Source: Chrysoperla carnea
Taxonomy: Eukaryota > Arthropoda > Insecta > Neuroptera > Chrysopidae
Direction of reading: 5' to 3'
Length of the DNA: 64,000 bases
Assembly: GCF_905475395.1 (NCBI RefSeq)
Contig: NC_058342.1
Coordinates: forward strand, 18,696,640 to 18,760,639
Part shown: in pieces, positions 55,859 to 64,000 of the stretch
Layout: each line of letters begins with the position of its first letter
How positions within the stretch are numbered: position 1 is the stretch's first letter
Notes under the pieces: model-generated
What the model was told of the DNA's origin: nothing
The model's database searches: none
What the model saw: only the letters and a program-made list of their open reading frames with translations
Position numbers and translations under genes: made by a program

Positions 55859-58800
55859 AACCTTCAGATTCTAGTACAGATAAGATTAACACCATCATCC
55901 ACAGCTTTTCAAATAAGCGCAGTAAAACCTGATCCCAAAGTGCAAGGAACACTTGATTTAAGAGCAAAATTAGTTTGCGACAATCCAAATGAGGAAGAAA
56001 TACCAGATTGTCCCTTTTGTTTCAATTTAATGGGTAAACTGGGTAAACAGAAAATAACTTGTAATAAGAAAGATGAAACATACCATGATTTTACTTTATC
56101 AGACGCCGAGGTACAACAATTTCACACAACACTCATTGATAATGACCAAGATGCGCAAGGCCTTAAAACAGTTAAGGAAAGAGCCGCAAAGATGTTGCCG
56201 AAAGCAGGCTTTACTAGTAGAGCCAAAGTTTACTATATAAATGCAGGGCCGGGATGTGGTAAATCACATCTCATAAGAACAATCGCAACCACACATGACT
56301 CATATTAGCGCCTTTTACTAAACTAAAAGCAGACTACGAAAACTTGCAAAATTCCGAAGGAGAAAGGTATGACATAACCTTTAAAACAAATCATAGAGCA
56401 ATGGAGACAAATGGTTATAAGAGGATTTTTGTAGATGAATTTACAAGCTTGCCTTATGAATTTTTAGCAGCAGTAGTTTACAACAATTGTGCGGAAGAAG
56501 TATATTTAGTAGGTGATGAAAAACAATGTAGAGTTCAAGAACCAACAGAAGGAACCTATATTGGATCCCGTGTTCCATTAGGTGAAATTGACAAACACAC
56601 TTTAAGAGTGAACTTCCGAAATCCAAGAGATGTTGTTGCGCTTTTGAATAAAAATTATGGATACGAAATGGAAGCTATTTCTGAGATTGAAGAATCTATA
56701 AAGATAATTGATATCACAGAATTACCGTCAGACGTGCCTGCAGTAAAAATGTCGTTCACACATGCTTCAGCTGAAGTCATGTCAAATGACAGCGCCAACA
56801 CCATCAGGAAAAACCAAGGTCAAACGTGTAAAACAAGTGTGTTGTTTGCAACTACTCATGACGCATCTCTTGTGCACGAAAAATCTTTACAAATTGTTGG
56901 ATTAAGTAGACACACAGATAAGGTGTACATTGTAACAGACAAGTCAGTAGAAGCTGTTAAATTCACTGAAAGTTTAAAATTAGATGCTGACTTTTATGAT
57001 CATATCCAAACCTTTATAACTTTTCCAAATCTAGACACAAAAGAAGTGGTATTTTCAGACAAAGTAGTGGATTTAATAATACCAAAAGTGCACCCGCCTA
57101 AAGATTCATACATGATGACAGAATTTTTATTAAATGGTATTGTTACTTTACCAGGTGTACAAAATTTTAACCAGGAATCGTCACAGATCGTCAATGGAGA
57201 TTTTAGAAACGGTGTGACATCAGGTGATCAGTTAATAGCAAGTAAAAATAAAAGAAATCATCCAGCAAAGTTGTCCGAAACGTATTACTCATTGGGAAAC
57301 GGTACTGGAAATAGGTATTCTGCTGCGGTCCCTTTTCAAACGTTAAAGGTTTTAGAAGCACGATATCTAAACAAGATTCCAACATTCCTGTTTGGCCATA
57401 ATGAGGACAAATTAGCAGAATTGATGGTAAATGAGTGGTACAAGAAAAGAATTGACCCAGAAGTTGATTATGCAGTTATTTTCGACGATTACATGATACA
57501 AGATGCGGTTGATGAATACTACAAACATTTGAGTGCCAAACATTACCAAGAAGCATATCACGGTTCCGGAGGTTTTGAAGATCCAAACGCGCGTGTGATA
57601 AGATTTAATTTAATTTATGTTTTGCATAATTTTCCGTATTTTGTCGAGAGGGTTGATAACAGCAGAAAAGGAAAATGTGATCACTGATGCATACACAACA
57701 CAAGTTGAATTTATACAACGCGTAAGAGATGAATTCACTAAAGTAGACAAAACCGCAAAAAAACGCCATAACCGATGGAGTGCAATTTGATGCAATGCAA
57801 AATGAGTTCCCACAACGTGTCGAAATGAAAGTTTGGAAGAGAATGGGAGTTAGCGAGGAATTTTTAAGATTGTATTACAGTTTTAGGAAAGATTATCCTA
57901 TTGTCAGTCAATTTGCATCTGGAACTGGAGCTACACAAAAGACATCTGGGGAACCAGGAACATTGGTGAACAACGGTAATGGTCCAGGTGTAGTCATATA
58001 TAAAGGTGATGATTACTGTAAGCGGGGAGTAAATCTAAGATTAAATTCTGAGAGATATACTGCGATTAGAGGAGTATGTCCACTAAATTTAAAAATCAAA
58101 ATTGGGGATGGTGCAGAATTTTGCGGAATAGCGTTACATGAAGATGTATTCGCCCCATCATTACCAAGAAAAATTAATAAAATTATGGGCCATGCATTCA
58201 GAAGTTATGAACATTTCACCGAGTATCAAATATCACTAAGAGATTTTATAACAGATTTAAACAAGCTGGACAAAATTGAGAGAATCATCGCAGCAAACTC
58301 TGCGCTTTTCCAACGCGATTACCGTGAAATTGAAGATATGTATCATAGTATTGATTCTTGGTCACACATTGATAAGGAGACTTTCTATAAGAAAGAAGTT
58401 TTAAAGACATATGTTTCAAATGTACCTGTATGCGATGACAAGGGAAAAATATTAATGAAAGAAACTGGTAAAATATCTCCCGAATTGAATATGCAACAGA
58501 AATTAGCAGAGGAAAGAGATAGAAAAGCTTTGTTAAGAAAGATTACAAAAAGAATTAATCAAAGAACAATAGATGAAAAATTTAAACCGGAAAAACCAGA
58601 AATACCAGCTCAATGGGAAAACGTGGTTCCTGATATTGTTAGGGAAAAGCATGGAAAACGTGAGAAGAAACCTGAAACAACACCGACAGTCGAGGAGAAA
58701 CCCAAATCTGATTTCGTTGCTACTGATAAAATGGTTTTCGAATCTAAAAGACCTATGAGGTTCTATGAAGATATTAGGTATAAACAGACTGATTTTTCGC

Positions 58801-58895
58801 AGGCATCTACTTCAAGTGGCGGTGTTACAACAGCCATTTCTAAAGATGGTAAAATCACAATGACCACAACGAGGGAGAGAGTTGCAAGAGAATAA
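55859..58895 (+). pseudogene. Endogenous RNA virus locus B: helicase-polymerase region
   Basis: Domains in order: superfamily 1 RNA-virus helicase with Walker A 'NAGPGCGKSH' (about 56250), Walker B 'IFVDEFTSLP', motif III 'LVGDEKQC' and motif VI 'VGLSRHTDK' (to about 56930); a long linker; then RNA-dependent RNA polymerase with a motif A-like 'VQFDAMQNE' (57781), motif B 'SGEPGTLVNN' (57945) and motif C 'YKGDDYC' (58005). Only about ten residues separate motif B and C, where family members have several tens, so an internal deletion is likely. Frameshifts near 56300, 57650 and 57765 break the frame. The 5' part (capping domain) is missing. A charged C-terminal extension ends at 58895. Domain order and motifs are those of virga/nege-like (alphavirus-like supergroup) positive-strand RNA viruses. 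It is a fossil copy and not functional. Confidence 0.88.
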
Positions 58896-58901
58896 TAAAC
58901 C

Positions 58902-58985
58902 AAAAGACTGATTAACAGTATTATTAATCTAAATAATTGTGATAAAAGACTGATTAACAGTATTACTAATCTGAACAACTGTGAT
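58902..58985 (+). repeat. Two 42-nt tandem repeats after the polymerase gene
   Basis: Copies 58902-58943 and 58944-58985 differ at a few positions; a third partial copy follows to about 59003. Each has 'GATTAA...TTAATC', able to form a short hairpin. It lies in the viral intergenic region, so it may be a viral cis element or a post-integration duplication. Confidence 0.8.
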
Positions 58986-59067
58986 GAAATTAAAGACTGA
59001 TAAAATTTATAAATAAACAAACATATATATAAATAAATTAAATTTACAATATACATTTTCACTTAGA

Positions 59068-59112
59068 CATTTCAATCTAATTTATTTAAATCGTTCAACT
59101 CACACCGATTTT
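59068..59112 (+). promoter_or_regulatory. Fossil subgenomic-promoter-like motif before the small ORF (locus B)
   Basis: CATTTCAATCT (59068-59078), a 12-nt spacer, then TCGTTCAACTCACACCGA and TTTT (59091-59112). Same two-part structure as at 49912 and 59580. The ORF starts 89 bp downstream. Confidence 0.6.
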
Positions 59113-59200
59113 CGCGGAGGGTTAAAAGAACAAATTACCATAATTGGATAAATTTGAAAGAAGTGAATATAGAATATAAAATAGCAATTAATCAAAGTGT

Positions 59201-59577
59201 ATGAACGATAGCAATATGTGTTCTTCATGTGTAACATTCGTTGAACAATCAATCTGTTTCCAAATTAAAATCGCGAAGAAAGCATCAGAAACTTTTAATA
59301 AGCCTATTTTCATATATGTAACGCAGCCAAAAGTCTTCAATAGTACGAATTCATTAGAAGGTTTCAGATATACAACAAACGATACCGGTGAGATAGCAAC
59401 CTTAAGTGTTGCAGCACAAAACTCTTTCACTACTCTAGAATATTACGATCACATTAAAGAAAAGGCTGACGTATATAAACACAAAAGGGATTTATTATAG
59501 AAAATATAAGAACAAAAGTGATAAAACAAAAGCTTTTCGCCTAACAGCAAAAAGTTTGATTCATCACCGTAAACAGT
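59201..59577 (+). pseudogene. Viral small ORF, frameshifted (locus B)
   Basis: It begins MNDSNMCSSCVTFVEQSICF and contains 'EIATLSVAAQNSFTTLEYYD'. The original frame stops at 59500, but the following 75 bp in the next frame still resemble the C-terminus of the locus A homologue (lysine-rich, then a leucine/histidine block), so a single frameshift near 59495 is inferred. I do not recognise the protein family; its place between polymerase and coat-like gene suggests a product made from a subgenomic RNA. Confidence 0.65.
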
Positions 59578-59579
59578 GA

Positions 59580-59625
59580 CATTTCAATCTCCAATACATA
59601 CCACGATCCAACTCACACCCGTTTT
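59580..59625 (+). promoter_or_regulatory. Fossil subgenomic-promoter-like motif before the coat-like ORF (locus B)
   Basis: CATTTCAATCT (59580-59590), a 13-nt spacer, then CGATCCAACTCACACCCG and TTTT (59604-59625). The ATG of the coat-like ORF is 17 bp downstream, supporting that start. Confidence 0.65.
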
Positions 59626-59641
59626 CAAAAATTTTAAATAC

Positions 59642-60450
59642 ATGAATACTACAGATAGTGATTCAGAGTTGTCAGATGCAAGTACGCAGTATTCTCCGAT
59701 ATATTCTCTAAGAGAAAGACCAGGTGGTACTGTACCTTCTTCTAACCTTTTCAAGAATCCAGTTTTGAAGTTAGCCCCAAAACCATCAACATCGAGAGGT
59801 AAATCTAAAAAGATTTATAAAACACCCAAGAGATTAACATCACCAGAACCCGGTGCTAAAAGGAAAAGGCAATCCACACCTAAACGCAGGTCCAAGCGGA
59901 AAATAGAACCAGAACCGAGTGTTGACGAGGAACGTGTTGCTTTAATAACACAAAATTTAAGTCGTATAGCAATGGCAACACACTCATATACAGGCTACAC
60001 AATTTCGATGGCAGCAATACAACATGCCTATTGGTATGATGTTGAGCACTTAATGCAAGTAATTCACCAGATGAGGCAGAGAAAGTGGACTGTTGGGCGG
60101 AGAACCGAAATCAAATGCTTGAACTTTTGAACAAGGCTATTTGTCCCGCACCATTTAATAAGACTACACGTTTCCCAGAGGATAGAGGTTTTGTATGTGA
60201 AGCCATGGGTGATTGGACAAGAAAATTCCAACAATTAAGAGGATCTTTAGATTTTAAAGATCATTTTAAGGATGGAAAGACAAAAGATGCACCTGCATCG
60301 GTTTTTCAAGATGCGAATGATGCGCATCAAACATTCAATAATGTTACAACAGAAATTATTGATGAAATAGTACGCCAGCAGGATGTCTATGATCTTGCCA
60401 TTTTCGAAGCAAGATTTCATTTGACATGGACAGCAAACCAAACGCGTTAA
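59642..60450 (+). pseudogene. Viral coat-like ORF with basic N-terminal arm, frameshifted (locus B)
   Basis: It starts MNTTDSDSELSDAS just after the promoter-like motif. Residues about 55-105 are strongly basic and proline/serine-rich ('KSKKIYKTPKRL', 'KRKRQSTPKRRSKRKIEPEP'), as in RNA-binding arms of capsid proteins. The frame changes near 60060. The C-terminal part has 'QDANDAHQTFNNVTTEIIDE' and ends 'FEARFHLTW' plus a short tail. The helical composition, an 'RFP' block and the FE...TW ending are reminiscent of rod-shaped virus coat proteins (TMV_coat fold). That is an impression from memory, not a search. Locus A carries a homologue. Confidence 0.6.
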
Positions 60451-60525
60451 AACTAGCTGATTAAACTAGAGTTAATCAACCATAGTTTTAATAGCGTTAA
60501 ATAAATTAATAAATAACAACATCAA

Positions 60526-60547
60526 TTAAATCAAATGATTGATTTAA
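60526..60547. repeat. Hairpin at the probable 3' end of viral locus B
   Basis: A 9-bp perfect stem TTAAATCAA / TTGATTTAA with a 4-nt loop, about 80 bp after the coat-like stop. It may mark the viral 3' untranslated region; the exact integration border is not visible. Confidence 0.45.
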
Positions 60548-61002
60548 TCAACTGATAAATGACGGGACCTACGTGAGTTATAAGGTCGAATTTTTCCGTT
60601 TATCATTTTTACACTTTTTGTAATTTATGTTTATAAGTAAATGAGAGAGACAGTATATATGTAGTGTTTGTTGTGTTCGAAAGTGAAATGACAAAGACAA
60701 AGGGAATATGTATTTGATTAACAGAAGATAGAAGATTGTATCGGTAATGAATATATACATATTATTGGCTACTTGATGTTATTATAAAGTATTTCTCCTC
60801 AAAAATAAAAAAATACTTTTCAGAAGAAAGGGTAATAATTAATAAATTTAACTAAAATATTTAAAATACCGTGGCGGGCCCTGAGCGGACAAAGTTTACT
60901 TTTTTTTGTATAGATTTGCCTTAAGAGTGATCATCGAACGAGTGTCAATGTAAGTGAAACTATTTTTTAAAATGATAGTCATGTTGTTCGCTTACCTTAC
61001 TT

Positions 61003-61518
61003 ATGGCCGGTGATAAATCTGATTGGCTTAAAGAGGCTAAGGTAGCATTTATACTCAAAGGTTTTTCTAACTGGAAAGACGGTACCGCGCGTTTCGCGAA
61101 ACACGAAAACAGCTCTTTTCATTCAAAATCTAACCATTTGATCGTTCAACGAGAAAGTGCTACGCCAATAAATGCTCAGTTGCAGAATTCGGTTCTTAAC
61201 CACCAAAGGGTAGCTCGTGGTTGCTTGCTTAGAATTATCAGCTCATTGAGATATCTATGCTTGTCCGGAAATGCGATTCGCGGATCAGATAACGACGGAG
61301 GGAATCTCATAGAGTTGCTAAAAGAGCGCGTGATAGATTTTCCTGAACTTAAGGACTGGTTAACAAAACGTGACAGTTATACAAGCCCGCAAATCCAGAA
61401 CGAACTAATTGAGATAATGGCTCACGAAGTGCAAAAGGTCCTTGTGCAAAAAGTCAAATCATCACCGTGGTATGCATTGATAGTGGATGGAACAACAGAT
61501 GTCTCCAGCGACGAATAA
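61003..61518 (+). pseudogene. hAT (TTF zinc finger / ZMYM1-like) transposase N-terminal fragment
   Basis: The frame has 'FILKGFSNWKDGTARFAKHE' with paired His ('HENSSFH'), the end of a TTF-type zinc finger. Then come 'LLRIISSLRYLCLSGNAIRG', 'IQNELIEIMAHEVQKVL' and 'YALIVDGTTDVSSDE', the block with the first catalytic Asp of ZMYM1-like hAT transposases. The frame then stops at 61516-61518 and the rest of the RNase H core is absent. Downstream, 61650-61710 encodes an Arg/Gly-rich run in one frame without clear relation. The left tip 'ccgtggcgggccctgagcgg' at about 60871 resembles a hAT end; the right end was not found. Confidence 0.82.
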
Positions 61519-61849
61519 ATCTCTATGTGTGCGAGAATCACTCCATCGGACGCCTTGCATCCAGAAGAATAAATTCCATTATCTAATTACAATAAATTTA
61601 TTTTTCCAGATCTTGAAAGTTTATTGCAACAGGGGAAAATAATACTTGACGCGGTCGTGGACGTGGCCGCGGTAGAAGAAATGGCGGAAGAAGGAGGCGT
61701 GGTAGGTAATAGCAGAGGCCGTGGTGGGCATGGAGGTGAAGGAGGGCGCGATGGTAACGGAAGGCGCGTTCTTATTTATGGTTGGTGTTTAACATCACTG
61801 TTAACAAAAAATTTTAATATTGAATAAAAAATTTGAATATGTATTTTTT

Positions 61850-62210
61850 TTAATTCTTTATTAAAATTCTAAAATAAAAATAAAAAATACATTTTCAAAC
61901 CGCCAAAAATTGAAATGTCAAGCAGTATATTTTAATACCAACTAAAAACTCAATTTACACAGGAACTATTTTTTGTAAAATATTACGCAATTCGAATGGC
62001 AGATGTGTTTTTAAAAACAACATATAAAATGGTCTCTTTGAATCGACTCGCTAGAGTACACATCACTCTCTTTTAATGGAACCTTCGTGAAGAACACATC
62101 TTTTTTTTAATGGATGGTTCATCGACAATACGTGTTGGAGAAAATTGTCTAATGGGCTAATTTTAACAAAATACCATGTTTGGAAATAAATGAATATGTA
62201 TTAATGGATT
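61850..62210. other. Non-coding stretch
   Basis: Nothing recognised. Confidence 0.5.
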
Positions 62211-62225
62211 TATATTCAATTAACC

Positions 62226-62530
62226 GGTCCAGTGGCCGAGCTCGCTAAGGCGTCTTAGCAAGCTATGATCACTGGCTGGGAGGTTGCGGGTTCGAACCTA
62301 GGCAGCGGCAGTGTGAACAAAAATAGTTAATGGGCGGTAAATTGATCACACTGTCGTCGCTTGGGTAAGAACGAAGTAACCGACTCCATCCACATCATGA
62401 AAATGTAATTGTATATATTCGAATGTATTTGAAATAAATAAAGATTAAAACATAATGATGTGGGTGGCCTCTGTTAGAGACTTATATGTCTGAAGAATGG
62501 AGGTAAAACCCCATTATTATTATTATTATT
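62226..62530 (+). mobile_element. tRNA-derived SINE with perfect 12-bp duplication and ATT tail
   Basis: Perfect target duplication ATTCAATTAACC (62214-62225 and 62531-62542). The head has an A box 'GTGGCCGAGCTCGCTAAGGC' and a B box 'GGTTCGAACCT', of tRNA-Leu/Ser type. It is followed by a roughly 200-bp body and a (ATT)n tail ending at 62530. Families of the two SINEs in this window differ in head, body and tail. Confidence 0.93.
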
Positions 62531-62549
62531 ATTCAATTAACCTCAAGTA

Positions 62550-63187
62550 AGGTTCATTACATTTGATTTTACAATAATCTGCCAATCGAATTACGTAATG
62601 GATTCACAATTGGGATTGGTCACGAATTGTAATTGAAACAGGTTTTCACAGAAAAAGGTTAGTCAATTTTATTAAAAAGTCACATTGTCAAGTGTTACTA
62701 TTTTTTCTTACGCTCCAATGGTATTTACTATGCTTTATTAATATAATTGGGAGCATATTTATTGCTTTTATATTCACTGTTTGTAGAGACAATTGTATGC
62801 AGATGATGTTTAAAATTTGTTTAATTAAGGGCATTTTTAGTTGACTATTAATTGTGGATCTTTTGCTACGCATTGTCCAATTTGCTTTTAATAGTATTTT
62901 TTTCTTGTGGTGAATTGTATTTTCATCCACATATTTGTTTTGCTGTTATATTCTTGGGTGTGCCTTTAAAAGCATGGTTTTGATGCTTCCGCACCCCTGA
63001 TAATTTTATAACAATTTCCGTGCCTATTTTTCTTGTAAATCTGCAAATGATTGTTTCATGTAATAATAAATAATAATTGGAACCATGTATTGATTTTTAT
63101 ATAACAAAATGTGTTAACTCACTTTGTAAGCATTTCAAAGAATATTTACTTTAATCTCTTCGAGACAATTCAATATTAGTATTTTAT
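62550..63187. other. Non-coding stretch
   Basis: No gene recognised. Confidence 0.5.
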
Positions 63188-63537
63188 ACAGATCAAATCA
63201 GTTTTTTGAAATTAATTAAATTATTTCTCTTGATCTGTACTTCTTATATTTGTTTTGTTATATTACTATATATATATTAGGTTAAAAATTTCAAAAGTAC
63301 AAAATATTTAGATCTACTCTCAAAAAGATTAGTAGAGATGGGATTTGTATTAAAGTCACATTACAGATCAAATCAATTTTATGTAATTAATTAAATTATT
63401 TCTTTGGATCTGTACTTCTTATATTTGTTTTGTTATATTACTCTATATATATTGGGTTATAATTTCAAATGTATAAAATATTTAAATCTACTGTCAAAAA
63501 TTGGTAGAGACTGAATTCATATTAAAGTAGCATTTGA
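63188..63537. repeat. Tandem duplication, two 175-bp copies
   Basis: Copies 63188-63362 and 63363-63537 both begin 'acagatcaaatca' and continue through 'ggatctgtacttcttatatt' and 'tttgttttgttatattact' (first copy tgatctgt). Divergence is about 10%, so it is an old local duplication. Confidence 0.85.
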
Positions 63538-63590
63538 AGTCAATATCAAATACTGTTTTATTATAACTTTTCCAACCCAAATCTTTTCAG

Positions 63591-63677
63591 AGCGACGGTT
63601 CAATCGGAGGGAGCGGAGATCCAAGGACTCCCCCTTGCGTAAGGTTTAATTGGGAAAGAGGGCCCGGCCCCGATTGA
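63591..63677 (+). CDS. Candidate last exon of an unidentified host gene
   Basis: After a good acceptor ('aatcttttcag') the frame reads 'SDGSIGGSGDPRTPPCVRFN' and 'WERGPGPD', then TGA. The GC content and codon pattern are much more protein-like than the surroundings. The preceding exon was not found, so the phase is unproven. The protein is not recognised. Alternatively it is a fragment of a repeat. Confidence 0.35.
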   Translation, partial: SDGSIGGSGDPRTPPCVRFNWERGPGPD

Positions 63678-64000
63678 ACAATTATACAACATCTTCTCCA
63701 CAGCGCCCTGCTGAATCCTGGATTGATAAAATAGAATACAAGATCTCGAGTTTAGTAATAAACTTCTTTATTCAAAAAAAAAAAAAAATCAAAACTTTAC
63801 ATCATAATAGATTGTTATTTCTATTTTACTTCAATAATTCATATAAACACACTCATATATATATACATACACAAATATTTATTTAATAACTAATTTTTTT
63901 TTATATTTTCAAATTATATAAACATATTTGTGTATTATTTGAACAACTTTAATTTTAAAAGTTAACACTACTATACCCTCTAAAATAATGACATACATAG

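Noticed and set aside
61624-61827. Gly-rich frame after the hAT fragment
   Set aside because: Several frames of this GC-rich run give Gly/Arg-rich or Val/Ala-rich text; no start, domain or splice evidence chooses one.
62226-62312. Possible tRNA-Leu/Ser gene
   Set aside because: Same reason: it is the head of a SINE with a perfect 12-bp duplication and an ATT tail.

Overview
This is a piece of an insect nuclear genome. It is strongly A+T-rich and has spliceosomal introns, and genes make up only a small part of it. Most of the recognisable content is transposable-element debris of typical arthropod kinds: piggyBac, P, hAT, Tc1/mariner, pogo/Tigger, PIF/Harbinger, a CACTA-like element, non-LTR retrotransposons and tRNA-derived SINEs. 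One SINE ends in a short run of CCTAA pentamers, the insect telomere unit. I cannot name the species from sequence alone.

Two host genes can be followed exon by exon. A BEN-domain gene lies on + (about 23.4-29.7 kb, eight exons seen, 5' end not found). Its BEN exon holds four in-frame copies of a 177-bp unit, and the first internal copy of the splice donor is destroyed. An ecdysteroid-kinase-like (CHK/EcKL) gene lies on - (41.35-49.13 kb, two exons, about 410 aa). Its 6.5-kb intron carries a PIF/Harbinger element, a 138-bp minisatellite and a SINE. A possible last exon of a third gene sits at 63.59 kb.

Layout: 1-12.2 kb is non-coding DNA with hairpins, a Tigger remnant, two TA-flanked MITEs and a LINE RNase H relic. 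12.2-19.3 kb is two tandem copies of a long foldback unit. The second copy has been hit by a mariner fragment (TA duplication) and by an apparently intact piggyBac with a 56-nt intron (TTAA duplication). The uninterrupted sister copies show the empty sites. 20.7-22.7 kb is a decayed P-element transposase. 23.4-29.7 kb is the BEN gene, with a hAT fragment and a pogo MITE in its introns. 30.4-37.9 kb is a CACTA/TNP2-like transposase (-) facing a DUF4806-family gene (+) that has been broken by LINE pieces and a second, decayed piggyBac flanked by TTAT rather than TTAA. 38.8-39.6 kb is a RAG1/Transib-like pseudogene. 41.3-49.1 kb is the EcKL gene.

The most unusual content is at 49.5-60.5 kb: two separate endogenous copies of related positive-strand RNA viruses of the virga/nege-like kind. 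Locus B (55.86-60.55 kb) keeps helicase, polymerase, a small ORF and a basic coat-like ORF in genomic order. Locus A (49.54-50.78 kb) keeps only the two 3' genes. Both are disrupted by frameshifts or stops. A short motif recurs at the same place before three of the 3' ORFs and looks like a fossil subgenomic promoter. Between the two loci is an ORF pair carrying a USP/USPL1-like cysteine protease domain.
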